Assembly: GCA_964019415.1 (NCBI GenBank)
Contig: OZ025889.1
Span: forward strand, 4,204,899-4,268,898
Reading direction: 5' to 3'
Length of the DNA stretch: 64,000 nt
DNA from: Ianthella basta
Lineage: Eukaryota; Porifera; Demospongiae; Verongiida; Ianthellidae
Below the pieces are notes generated by a model, which did not search any database, was not told where the DNA came from, and worked only from the letters and a program-made list of their open reading frames with translations. A program made the position numbers and the translations under genes. Below are positions 9,235 through 30,033 of this stretch, piece by piece (the stretch's first letter is position 1; the number at the start of each line of letters is the position of its first letter).

Positions 9235-12200
9235 ATGGGTACACATTGGAGTAATTTGAAGTGTACGCTGTTCTTTGGTTTCTTCTTCCTCAGTCTCAAC
9301 TCAGTTTCAGGTACAGGCAATTTTTATATACTACATTTCTGAGGTATTCTGTGACTTGCATACATTATATATGGAATGATGGGAGTGTATTATGGGAATA
9401 TTACTGCCAGAGGCCTAACAGGATGAACTTAATGCATTTTAGATTGTTTATTTGTATAATTATTACCTTTAGTCACTACCGACTCTTCGTATTACTAAGT
9501 ACCAGAGTTGATCCTCAAGTAGCTGATCTTTATTGTACAGTTGCATGCCCTAAGTTTCTGTTGGTTACCTATAGTAATTCAGTTTAGCTATGGTTGCTTC
9601 AAGAGTTCCCGAACAGTAATGTATATTGTGAAACACGACAAGTAGAATGCCACAAATTCTACAACTTCTTTTAAGCTAAAACAAAATTATAGGCTGCACA
9701 AGACTGATTCGGGAATATAGGAAAGGACTCTATCACTCAGGTATTGCTATACTGTAAATATTGTGACTTCGAGCTGAGGGTGAGAGGTTTTAGGACCATA
9801 ATTAAAAATGTACCCACCAGCAGCATTAACAGAGTATTCAGAGCACTACTAAGGAAGTATTTTCCTCTTAAGAATGCTTGAAGAAGTTAAATGCTCGATC
9901 ACGTAATATAACCTCCTAAAATATTCACATCAGCTTCATGCATCAACATCATTTATTATTAATTTTGCATATATTTTATAATATCATTTGTACTCAATTG
10001 CATATACCTGGCACAAAATTTATTATGCATTTTTACATTTAGGTGACAATTGCAGCAAGTGGCCATCAATGGCCATGGCCAAAGCCAGTTTGAGAACCAT
10101 GACTGAAGAGCTGTCCAACTGCGATGTAAATATAATGGGCTTCATAATGTGTGGCTGGGGATCTGATACAATACCCTATCCTAGTGTTTTTGTAAGACAA
10201 ATGAGTGAGGAGAGGTGGAATGCAATTGCAAGTGTGCAGTATACTTCAAGTGAATCCGGCATGTATGACAACCCCATAAGCATCAGTAACAACGATGAAC
10301 TCACCGTCATTTTCATCCGCCAAAACTACTGGACTACAAACAGTACTGACAGCAAGTAAGCAAGCGAATCTGCCTATATTTGGCTTGCAGTGTCAAATCA
10401 TCAGTTGTGTTATGATCAGTATGTCATTGCATAATATTAATTGTGTGAACCCATCTGAACGAAGTCACTACAAACAACACCATTCTTATGAATTTGCAGC
10501 TGTTGTCTGCCATTAGTGCTCACTACAAGCGACAACTGTCCAACTACTGAAATGCCCATGCTCTACCTTGTGTATGAAATGATGTCACAAGGTAAGTTGC
10601 AATGCATTAAGTTATTCAGATAGTTATTTCCGAGTTTCAAACCATGTATTCCATAATTCTACATATACCAGTGATGAGGCAATGGTACAATGCTGAAACT
10701 GTGTGCAATACGTGTGTACATACCTTACCATATTATATCTAGCAAGTATTGTGCTTATGGTATGCCAAATTATATACTACTTGTTCCCACATTATATATT
10801 AGGCTGCTTACAGGATCCCACTGTAGAGTGCCTAAGAACCCCAATGACCCAAGGTGCATCTCAAGGTAGCAGCCCCACACTTACCCCAGGAGCAACTGTT
10901 GCCATTGTACTGGGTGTTGTGCTGATCGTACAGACCATTGTCTGCACTGTGGCATGGGTTATATGCTTTAAGAGAAGGAAGGGGAAGATGGAGAGAGAAG
11001 GAACAGGTAGGCTGCTTAACTGGGTAAATAAGTATGACTTGTGTGAATAGTACATACAAATGTGTATTCATACATCAAGACATTGTGTCATGTCCTTTCA
11101 TGCATGAAATGTATGGTACAACATTGCATTTCTGTTTCACTGAAAGCTGTAACCTTTTCAGGAATTCAGACTTGTGCAACTTTTTGTTTCCATGTAGATG
11201 GTGTAATCTGCGTAGTAGGCAAAACAGCTAAAGTCACTGTAGAGCTCAGTGCATCATCCAGCACGGATGCAACAAATATGAATATTACAATGGTTAGTAT
11301 TATACACGCAAGTATTATACAAATAAGGATATTGTACCAGTACACATAATCAACAAAAATTAATGTATGTATTAATGCACAGCCACCTTATAAAAGTTAA
11401 TAGGAAGTCACTATAAGTACATAATGGTGTAAAGTGGGAGTCTTATGCACGCGATTGTGCTCTAAGCAAGGGTTGCTGTAGTGCCAACTTATACAGGAAG
11501 CAACCGTCCAGGATGTTCCTATGCCCATTTATTTTACAGCAGGCGACTCAAAGACCTTCAGTTGAAAGCCTACCAGAATCACAGAAAAGCAGTCATGGAT
11601 ACAACACCAGCAGTGCTATACAAGTACGTATGTTCTTCGTTCAAGGCTTAAGTGTATGTATGCAGTGAATTTGTCTAAAATGTTAACAGCATTTCTAACA
11701 TAACAGCACTTCAAACATTGTCACCATGTTAATTAGCATTTGAAATAATGTTACTGATTAGTCATTGCCTGGCGTTGGAACTTTCTAAGGAGGCTCTACA
11801 TAAAGGACAAACACATCAGTCCTTAAGGTTGGCTATGACCAACAATTCAGTTGCTAAAATTAAAGGGTCAGCTATAGAACTAGCGGTTGCCACCTCTTAT
11901 CCAGTCTACTATCACTATCCCTTCCCCATCATTCATACCATGTGTCACCATGGTAAATAGACCATCATACTAAGCCAATTTATTATACATACGTATGTAA
12001 CTTCATTATACAGGAATATGAAGTCATTCAAAGTGATGCCGACTATGAATTAAAGGATGACTCATATTGGAAACCAGCTGCCACACTCAAAGGCATCAAG
12101 GCCCAAATGAGGCAGAAGCATACTCATTCTGTTGAGTTGCAGCCCGAGAGCATCACCCTCCTGGGGGAGTTGGGGGAGGGGGAGTTTGGGATGGTCCATA

Positions 12201-14051
12201 AGGGAGAGTGGGAAGGCTCTCCTCAGGGACCACTTCAGGTGGCTGTCAAGTCCCTCCGCAGGCAGGAGGAGGAGAGCAGGTACAAACTGCTCAAAGAGGC
12301 AGCCATCATGGGACAGTTCAACCACCCATATGTGGTCAAGTTGTATGGAGTCATTGACCAGCCAAATAAGGTGAATTGTGTACTAGTACAGTTTGCAATA
12401 GTGCACTCCATATATTATGTGTTGCTGAATCTTCACGTCACTCTATATGCATACATGATGTTGCAACTTCACATAATTTCTGCACAATTAGGTGATGCTG
12501 ATCATGGAATACCTCTCTAGGGGAGATCTCCGCAATCATTTGATCCAGTCCAGGTATTACTCAAACACTTATAACATATCGTATAATCAGTATCATGGCT
12601 GCATGGTACAGTGTGTACAGTAATGACAAATCATGCATTTGTCTTCACTAGAACTGGTCCAATGCATGAAGACCAGCTACTGAGGTTCTGTCGGGAGATA
12701 GCTGATGCTATGGAGTACCTATCCAAGAAGGGTTTCATCCACAGAGATCTTGCTGCAAGGAACATACTGCTGAATGAAGAGTACACAGCTAAGGTAATCT
12801 TTTTCATGCAGTGTGCGTACATGTAGACAGCAATAACGATTACTTCCACACTCTGACATACAAAGATCTGCTGCATAACAATATCTACAGGTAGTCACAA
12901 AGTTAGCAGACCATCCTCTATAATGCAATATATTGTATGTATGCCCTTCCTTGCTTGGATATAATAATGGGCCATGCAAGATTGCTGACTTTGGCATGTC
13001 CCATGACATGGATGAAGACTACTACTACAAACCCAAAGATGGTGTGATTCCTGTCAAGTGGACAGCTCCTGAGGCTATTTTGTACAGGAAGTACACCACA
13101 AAGAGTGATGTGTGGAGCTATGGGATGGTGATGTATGAGATTTGGTCACTGGGACACAAGCCATTTGAAGATTTTGACATTAATCAGGTTAGTCACTTTG
13201 CTTAGCATTATATTGAAGAAGAATCATGTGATTGCCAAGGACAGCATTAACAGTCCATTCGTACCTGTTTCAGGTCCTGAGAGTTTTTGAAACAGGATAC
13301 TGCCAGCCTCCTCCTCCTGGTTGTCCCAGAAACATCTACAAGTTGATGGTGGAGTGCTGGTGAGTACATTAGTAACTTCATGATTGAAGTGAATGTGACA
13401 AAAGGTTGAACAAAGCAACAATGCACACTTGTGTGATTAAACAGAAATGAAGGGATAGTGCATGTCTAGGGCGGATTGAGAACCTTTTATGACTGGTTTC
13501 CAACGCATAAAGGTATAGCCATAAGGAAGCATAGACATTATAAGACTGATACATGCAAATACTAGCCAGAGGTGATCTGACCAGTTTCTGGAAACCTTGG
13601 AAACCCCCCTGGATCCACCCTTGCATGTGCTTCCAGTATAATAGTATTACACAATGGTTCTGATATATTGCACATTTTGAATTCAATCTTTTGATTTCAA
13701 TCAGAAAATACCTGACCTAAGAATTATACTCCATATAAACTGTCCTACAATAAACTTACATGCATCTCAACTTCTTTTGCTGACTCACAGTATCAACATC
13801 ATTACCCCCATATTGCTGTCCTTTCTTCCTTTATCCTTCCCCTATTAAATTCATCATACTTCAGGAACCCAGAGCTCCACTCACGCTCCACCTTTGAGGA
13901 TCTCACAAGTGAACTGACCAGAGACCCTGAAGCACTGCTGGGATGGAGAGAACAAGACAAAACAGTCTCTCCCAAAGCTGCTGTCCTGGGAGCACCTCTG
14001 GAGGAAGGGAGACACCTCTACCAGGACCTGCAAGAGAAGTACCATCAGTGA
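9235..14051 (+). CDS. RTK-3: complete receptor tyrosine kinase (about 634 aa)
   Basis: Exons: 9235-9310, 10043-10355, 10500-10591, 10803-11006, 11198-11292, 11540-11623, 12014-12370, 12492-12553, 12652-12793, 12981-13187, 13274-13359, 13865-14051 (TGA). All borders are GT/AG and total length is in frame. Exon 1 is a signal peptide ([20 protein letters not shown]). Exons 2-3 form a small ectodomain starting GDNCSKWPS and containing NCCLPL; I know no matching domain. The stalk is short. The membrane helix is [18 protein letters not shown], followed by FKRRKGK. The kinase has [26 protein letters not shown], an activation loop with DYYYKPK and PVKWTAPEA. Substrates are unknown. The tail has [14 protein letters not shown], a candidate YxxL docking site. 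No defect is seen. Confidence 0.88.
11720..11966. repeat. Interspersed repeat, copy 2 (RTK-3 intron 6)
   Basis: Shares its ends and internal blocks with 7381-7690 in the same orientation. It is absent from the matching introns of RTK-5 and RTK-7, so it is a separate insertion. Confidence 0.4.
13467..13621. mobile_element. hAT-like MITE (155 bp) in RTK-3 intron 11
   Basis: The left end TAGGGCGGATTGAG pairs with the right end (reverse complement AGGGTGGATCCAG). The flanks TGCATGTC and TGCATGTG form an 8-bp target duplication with one mismatch. The matching introns of RTK-4 (about 20780) and the 44-kb pseudogene (about 44293) have the site without the insert. No coding capacity. Confidence 0.6.
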
Positions 14052-15481
14052 ACGTATCATTATAAATTAGATTTGTTTGTATAATCTCGTCAGCGCTGGT
14101 ACAAAAGTGTGTGATTATAGTTTTGCAATTAGTGACATGCAATAATGTATTCTTTCTATATTTTAGACAAGCAATATGAACGCTAGCTGCAGAGAGGTAC
14201 AAATGATAACTTACACTTGGAGGGCAATCCTGTATTTCAATTTCTGCATACATACATAGCCAATTTTGTGTGTGCACATGCTATAAGTGTTAGATTTTGT
14301 AAAGAATTTGTGGGCAGTGAAAGTTGTTGAATCATTATGGTAACATGTGCATTCTATGGTATATATCTGCACTCTTGTGTGACTTTGTGTGCAATTGCGT
14401 ATTTTGAAAACTGGTCATACTTTACTAACAGTCAACAGCTCATTCACAAATAAGTTTTATTTTGCACATAAGGACATAGTGTAAACATTTATGACCAAAG
14501 TCATACTAATCATATTAGCCCATCATTCAGATATTCAGGGTGCTCTATAATTAATGCTGTAGGAATGTGCTCCCATTCAGTTAATACTTCGAAACTGCAG
14601 CTTATGAGCAATAAGGAGATCTTAATTTATTTGTACATGCAATTATACTGTAGCTATGCATACACTCTATTCATATTATGTGTGGTTTCATTTAGTGTCG
14701 TATCAGCCATAAGGATATATTGTACATGTCTGACACTTAGACATTTGAAAATGTCAATAATAAAGTATAGCTGAAAGAAACATTGCACGAAGTGGTACTA
14801 CCGAGCATTCGAAAGCTTCTTGGCCACGATCAAAGTTCTTTCAATTACAAATGAAGTGAATGGGGATTCCTTTATACTTTTTCAAAGTGGTTGTGTATGG
14901 GCAGTCTGTCTCATCTTATGCCTAGCTTTGTGTTCAGGTATATGCATACGTGTACATGCACACACATACCAAAATTATATCCATTCCCCTGTAATCATAC
15001 TGTCATGTCACAATGTGATAGCTATGAATTAACATTCTTCTAACAGGTCACGCATGCACCATTGGCAATACCAATTAAGATATGGCAGCTGTTCTTTGAT
15101 ACCAGAAGCAAAAGACTTGCACATGACCCATTTCAATCCTCCGTATCCAACGAGTAAAAGATGCAGGTGCTTACACACACAGCAAGATTGAAAAGAATAA
15201 TTATAAAAAACTATTTAAAGGTACATAATTTAATCTGTATACAAATTTGTAATTAGTTGTCTAAACACGGAAGTTTCTCATACCCTACATTAGCAGTTAA
15301 CTTCACCAGTGCACTTTGTCCTGTATTATTTGTGCAACCATTATGCTGCACCATGACGGAGCTCCATGGAAAGCAGATAAGAAACTACACAGCTTGAGTT
15401 CCACTATCAATATCTCCTTTTAGGCAATAGATGTTAGTGGGGTTGGAAGATTCAATAAATGGGCATCAACAACAGGAGAAG
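14052..15481 (+). other. RTK-3 to RTK-4 spacer
   Basis: Holds 3' flank sequence shared by several RTK copies (14250-14560), a diverged type A promoter and broken first exon (14765-14937), and a stretch at about 15050-15430 that is similar to about 35460-35880 upstream of RTK-7. No other gene is seen. Confidence 0.6.
14860..14937 (+). pseudogene. Broken type A signal-peptide exon upstream of RTK-4
   Basis: Begins ATGGGGATTCC and ends CAG before GTATAT, like the type A first exons of RTK-5 and RTK-8, but is 78 rather than 73 bases long. The resulting frame meets TAG before the donor. RTK-4 has two intact first exons further downstream. Confidence 0.65.
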
Positions 15482-15554
15482 ATGGGTACACTTTGGAGTG
15501 ACTTAAAGTGGCTGTTTTCCCTAGGTCTCTCCTTCCTCATCACTTCAACTTCAG
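15482..15554 (+). CDS. Alternative signal-peptide exon for RTK-4
   Basis: Encodes MGTLWSDLKWLFSLGLSFLI plus TSTS, ending in phase 1 before GTGCAT. It is a hydrophobic leader closely similar to the next one at 15978-16056 and in the same splice phase, so either can join exon 2 at 17138. Use of this exon would give a 698-aa receptor. It may be a true alternative first exon or the remnant of a lost gene. Confidence 0.6.
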
Positions 15555-15779
15555 GTGCATGCAGACATAAGCTGTGTGCCACATATAATTTGTACAGTGC
15601 TGTTCGGTTAATAATGATAGAGGTAGCTGGAACAGAATAACGGTATATGCGTACCAGCATGACCAATGGGGGAAGACTGATCTATATGCGTACAGTGGAC
15701 CAGATTATATTGTTACTGCACACACTATATCATGTACTGTACCACAGTTCACCATCTCATGTGTGGTTAGTTATACATG

Positions 15780-15960
15780 TGCTCTATATAAAGTGAAGCC
15801 CATGTGTGGGCGATACAAAGTGAAATTGAATTGTCAACAGTACAATATCATTCAAGTACAGTATACTTATATGGCAGGGTATACAGCTTGAGTTTCATTT
15901 TCAATGTCTGTGTTCATGGCTGTTGACAGTAGTGGTTAGAAGAACTAGAATCTGTAGGCA
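15780..15960 (+). promoter_or_regulatory. Putative core promoter of RTK-4
   Basis: TATATAAA at 15785-15792 is followed by GTGAAGCC, as in RTK-2 and RTK-5. About 60-120 bases later comes the type B block (ATTCAAGTA, CTTATATGGCAGGGT) shared with RTK-3. The ATG at 15978 lies 186 bases downstream of the TATA-like motif. Confidence 0.4.
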
Positions 15961-15977
15961 GTCAACAACTGAAGAAG

Positions 15978-18900
15978 ATGGGGACTCTCTGCACTAACAT
16001 AGAATGGTTGTTTCTCTTAGCTATAGGGTTCTGTTTCCTCATCACCTCAACTTCAGGTACAGATATGTGCATACAGTACATACGTACACTGTGTGGCACA
16101 GACATTGTGTATTATGAGAAAATAGTTGTATTATGGAAATGATTATTGCTAGAGCCCAAGCAGAAGAAATTAAACAATTAATGCATTTTATTTGGCTGGT
16201 TTGTATAATTAATCACAGTCTTCTCTTTATATCCTAAGTACTTGCATTGATCCTCAAGTAGCTGATCTTACTTGTACTGTTGCATGCCCTAAGTTTCTGC
16301 GTGCATGGCCGATATCTCTACAACTTAGTTTGGCAAGGGTTGCTTTGAGAAATCCTCACTATCGACACATATATTTTATATCATTACAGTAGCTTGTTAT
16401 AAAATTGGATGAGTAGAATGGCACTTCTGCAACTTTTCACAACCTACAACAAGATTTTTGGCTGCAGGAGACTGAATTGGGAAGTAAGAAAGGAACCCAC
16501 ATTTTGCAGTGCTATGTATGGCAGCTTTGTGCTGCAGGAGATGTTCCGATAGTGTACAATTGCCAGTGCAGCCTTAGTAACACAAGCCTAGGCTTGAAAA
16601 CAAGCTAGCATAACAGATGTGCATGCATTACTGAGGATTTCCGGCCCCCATTCCTCAATTATGTTCAGAAATTAAAATTTACAAGATTGCATTATTACAA
16701 AAATGTTAACATAATATAAATTCCTACATCTAACTTAGTTATTTTTGGGGCCCGAAGGCACCTCCGATGAATGCCCCTGATGATTCAGAACATGTCTTAG
16801 TAGGTTGAAGTTGATTAGAAGCTTATCAAAGGGGTTGCTGTGTCTGAAGGACTACCCTAACAAACATTAAGACTGAAACCCTCATCATCCAACAATTGTG
16901 ATGTGGTTATTAGACTGTCTAAATTCTCAATCATTGCCAATACTAGCTACTGCTTCCTCAACTATACTTTTGGAACTACAGACTATTCATGGAATGTGGC
17001 TAGCAAGTAGTTCGAGTTCATGGGCGCCCTGGTGCCCTATGAGTATTTTAACTCGAAACAGTTGCATAATTATAATATTATTTGTACATAACAGCATGCC
17101 TTGGCACAAATTATACACTTCCTTATAATATATTCAGGTGAATATTGCAACAGGTGGCCCTCCTTGGCCTTGGGTAGTTATGAATGCATGACTGACGAGC
17201 GCGACTGCAATCTAAATATCATGGGCTTCAGATTTTGCAACATGGCATCTAATGCAATGCCATATTACAGTGTCATTGTGACACGCATGCGCAATGGTGA
17301 TTGGCTAGACACAAGTGTGCAGTACACTTCAAATGAACCCAGGAGGCTTAACAACCCAATTGTCTTCAGCAACGGTGATGAACTCTCTGTCATTGTCGTC
17401 AGCCGCAACTACTGGACAACAAACAGTGTTGACAGCAGGTATCCCCCTTCACCTGGCATGCAGTATCATCTGTGATTTAACAATAGTGTATTAATTGTTA
17501 TGTTATATAATTGTCCACAGTAATTAGCACATGAATGCATCTAAACAATGAAAGTGCAATATGGCATGAGTGCACGATGTATTATTCAACAATACCATTC
17601 CCCTCAATTTGCAGCTGCTGTCTACCACTAGCATTTTCCACATCCAGTGTGGACTGTCTATCTAATCCAAAGCCAAAACTCTACCTCGTGAGTGAAATTA
17701 CTCCTCAATGTAAGTTGCAGCTAGAATTGCATACTTAATTAGCTTGAAACTTAACTCTGTTCAGCTATCTATAGTTCTGCATACCGATAGTGAAGCAATG
17801 ATGCAAAACTGAAGATGTATGAATACCTTAATAATATCTATATATTTAGTGTGAATCAAAAGTATTGTGCTTATGGGCTATAAAATGAAGTATTTGCTAC
17901 CACATATATTAGACTGCATTCCGGATACCCATGAAGTGTGCCTTAGAGCCCCAATTTATGAACCTCCACAAGAAGCTGAACAATCATCTCAGCCCATGTG
18001 TGTAGCTACTACTCAACATACTGAGACTATAGTTAGCACAACTGAGGTTACAGAGACTCTGTGCACTACAATGGCAGTGGCACCAGTTCTTCCTGAAAGT
18101 CATCATGTCCCAGTGACGGTAACACACATCGTCCACTCAAATACCAGTTGCAGTAATGGTGCATCCAAGACTAGCATCCCCATAACCCCAGGAGCAGCTG
18201 TTGCCATTGTACTGGGTGTTGTGCTGATCATACAGACCATGGCCTGCACTGTGGCATGGGTAGTGTGCTTTAAGAGAAGGAAGGGGAAAATGGAGAGAGA
18301 AGGAACAGGTAGGCTGTGTGAACAAGTATATGACTTGTGTAAATAATGCATATGAAATGAAGTCTGCATGAAGTGCTTTCATACAGGAAATGTTTGGTAC
18401 AACGTTGCCCTAGTTGCTAACCCACTGATGCCGTAACCTATTCAGGTATTCAAACACATGAAACTTTCCATTTCCATTTAGATGGTGTGACCTACGTAGT
18501 AGGCAAAACAGCTCAAAACACCACAGAGCCCTGTACGTCATCCAATACTAATGCAGCGAATATGTATAAAATGGTTAGTATTATACACACACAATGTACA
18601 GCAGTCGAACTGACTGCGTGCTTGACTATAAATTGTGACAATTACTATCAGCATAAATTATATTCATACATATACTATAATTATATGAATGCATTAATAC
18701 TCAGATTCCTTAAGCTTATTGATTATACATTCAAATATATTTATGCGAGTCACTATGTGCAATATATACTCTGAAGTGGGGTACACTCTAGTAGATTTGA
18801 GCTGCAATAATGCTCATAATTACACTTATGTTATAATTTATATTCAAGTGTCACTGTAGTGCATGCACAAACTAGAATATTCCAGCAAAGACCTTATACC

Positions 18901-21255
18901 CATTCACTCTTTAGCAGACAATTCAAAGACCTTCTGTTGACAGCTTACCAGAATCACAGAAAGGCAGCCATGGATACAACACCAGCAGTGCTATACAAGT
19001 ACGTATGTTCTCCATTCAAGGCTTAAGCTTGTGTATGCATTGAATTTGTCTAGAATCTTAACAGCAGCATGCATGCACTGTGACTTATCCGATAACATCT
19101 AGCAAGTTTTGAATACCGGAGAGTGGCAGGGTAGGTCACACCAGCCTGTTTCCCTATCCAACTCAACTGTCTCACAAATATGCTATCTAGGTACATCATA
19201 CCAGTCTCACTAGCCAATGTAAATAATCACGCATACGGATATACATGCCATCTATGTGGTTAATAAGGGATAACTGATAACTACTGAATCATGGTTCATC
19301 ACTCAATACTTGGAAGTGACTATGGTCTATTGTGCATAATAAATAATTCTGAAGGAATATGCAGTACTTCAAAGCGATGGAGACTATGAAGCAAAGGAAG
19401 ACTTGTACTGGGCACCAGCTGCCACACTCAAAGGCATCAAGGCCCAGATGAGGCAGAAACGCAAACACTCCTTTTTTGAGATATTGCCTGAGAGCATCAC
19501 CTTTGTGGGGGAGTTGGGGGAGGGAGAGTTTGGCATGGTGTACAAAGGAAAGTTGGCAGGCTCTCCTCAGGGACCACTTCAAGTGGCTGTCAAGTCCCTC
19601 CACAGGCAGGAGGAGGAGAGCAGGTGCAAACTGCTCAAAGAGGCAGCCATCATGGGACAGTTCAGCCACCCATATGTGGTCAGGTTGTATGGAGTAGTTG
19701 ACCAACCAAACAAGGTGATGAGATTACAGTTTGTGCACTCTATATTTACATACTAATTGGTACACTTTCATGCCTTTTCTGCACAATTACAGGCAATGCT
19801 GATCATGGAATACCTCTCTAGGGGAGATCTCCGCAATTATTTGATCCAGTCCAGGTATTGCTCAAGCACGTTATACCATATTGCAGCATAATAATTATAA
19901 TCAACATCATGGTTGCATGGTACAGTATTGTATAATAGTGACAAATCACAATAAGCAATTGTCTGTACTAGAACTGGACCAGTGCAAGGAGAAGAGTTTT
20001 CTCTTCAGCTACTGAGGTTCTGTCAGGAGATAGCTGATGCTATGGAGTACCTCTCCAAGAAGGGTTTCATCCACAGAGACCTTGCTGCAAGGAACATACT
20101 GCTGAATGAAGAGTACACAGCAAAGGTGATCTTTTTCATACAGTGTACGTACATGTAGACAGCAATAACGATTACTTCCACACTCTGACATACTAAGATC
20201 TGCTGCATAACAATATCTACAGGTAGTCATAAAGGTAGCAGGCTGTCCTCGATCTTGAGTTCAATGTATATGTATGCCCTTCCTTGCTTGGATATATATA
20301 TCTGCTGGAACATGAAAGATTGCTGATTTTGGTATGTCCCATGACATGGAGCAAGATTATTACTACAAACCCAAAGGAGGTATGATTCCTGTCAAGTGGA
20401 CAGCTCCTGAGGCCATTATGTACAGGAAGTACACCACAAAGAGTGATGTTTGGAGCTATGGGATGGTGATATATGAGATATGGTCACTGGGACACAAGCC
20501 ATTTGAGGAGTTTGACATTAATCAAGTTAGTCACTTTGTTTAACACTTGAAGATGAATCATGTGATAGTCAAGGACAGTTCATTCTCATCTGCTACAGGT
20601 CCTAAGAGTTTTTGAAACAGGATACTGCCAGCCTCCCCCTCCTGGTTGCCCCAGAAACATCTACACGTTGATGGTGGAGTGCTGGTGAGTACATCAGTAA
20701 CTTCATGAATTGAATGGGTCAAAAAGTTGAACTAAACAACAATGCACACTTGCATTGGTACTTCAAAAATGAAGGAATAGTGCATACAGTATATGCTTCC
20801 AATACAATAGCATTACACAATGTTGCTGCATTGCACGTTATGATTTCAATGCTTATGATACAGCACATCATTAGGTTATAGACACCTGTACAGTAACGTC
20901 TTAGGAAATTCCTGACCTTAGAAATTTGCACCATATGAACTGCTCTATATAGCTTTACAAACATCTCAACTTCCTTTGTTGACACACCATATCCTCATCA
21001 TTACACCCTTATTGCTGTCCTTCTTCCTATATATACTTTCCTCAATATTTATATTCATCCTCCTTCAGGAACCCAGACTACCACTCACGCTCCACCTTTG
21101 AGGATCTCACCAATGAGCTGGCCAGAGACCCTGAAGCACTGCTGAGCTGGAGGGAACAAGACAAAACAGTCTCTTCCAAAGCTGTTGTCCTGGGGGCACC
21201 TCTGGAGGAAGGGAGACACCTCTACCAGGACCTGCAGGAGAAGTACCATCAGTGA
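15978..21255 (+). CDS. RTK-4: complete receptor tyrosine kinase (about 700 aa)
   Basis: Exons: 15978-16056, 17138-17438, 17615-17709, 17913-18308, 18482-18573, 18915-18998, 19355-19714, 19793-19854, 19972-20125, 20319-20525, 20599-20684, 21069-21255 (TGA); phases are consistent. Signal peptide [20 protein letters not shown]. The ectodomain opens GEYCNRWPS and is related to RTK-3. The stalk is longer (about 70 aa), Thr/Ser/Val-rich with several Cys, and mucin-like in composition. Membrane helix [18 protein letters not shown], then FKRRKGK. Kinase: [27 protein letters not shown] (Met gatekeeper), [11 protein letters not shown], activation loop [19 protein letters not shown]. Juxtamembrane Tyr residues occur in [16 protein letters not shown]. 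No defect is visible. A second first exon lies at 15482. Confidence 0.88.
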
Positions 21256-21979
21256 ACTTATAGATTCGTATACTTATATAATCTCATTAGTACTATAGTT
21301 TACAAGTGTGTGTTCATAGATCTAATAATAGTGAAATGCAATTATTAATCTTTCCACAGTTGGACATAAGGTATTTGTACTAACTGCCTGAGAGGCTAAT
21401 GATACACTACTTTAAGAGCTTGGAAGACATCACTTTACAAATGCATAGCATAGTCAATTCTGTGTGTGTACATGCTGTAAGTATTTTGTAATGAGTTTGT
21501 ATCAGCGAAAAATGTTGAATCGTTATGGCAGCATTCTACAGTATTAATCTTAAATGACAGTCAACAACTCATTCACAAATATCCAATTTAGCACATTTCA
21601 GATCACAGTCAGACTAATCATGTTAGTTCATCATTCACCTATTGAGTATGCTCTATAATACAGTAGGAACATTCCTATTCAGTCAATACTTCTAAGCTTA
21701 TTCAGCTTACAAGCAACAAGGAAACATAATATGTGCAGATGCAATTATACTGTTGCTATGCACATGTGTGGTTATATTTAATGCCATAGTCAGCCATATA
21801 TAAATGTTCGGCCTAACACTTAAACTTTAGAAAGTGTCAATATGTATATAAAGTGAAGCTAAAAGGAAAGTTGTACAAAGGGGTATATACTACCCAACTT
21901 TCTAGAGCTTCTAGTCCAAGATCTGCAGAGGCAACCACAATTTGTTAACAAGATAAGGAAGTGTGCAGCAAATCAAGAG
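21256..21979 (+). other. RTK-4 to RTK-5 spacer
   Basis: Shared RTK 3' flank sequence, then the type A promoter block. No gene is seen. Confidence 0.6.
21838..21910 (+). promoter_or_regulatory. Putative TATA-containing core promoter of RTK-5
   Basis: TATATAAA at 21845-21852 followed by GTGAAGCTAAAAGGAA, with the ATG 128 bases downstream at 21980. The block is conserved with 2247 and, more diverged, 45401. Confidence 0.45.
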
Positions 21980-30033
<8,054 letters not shown>

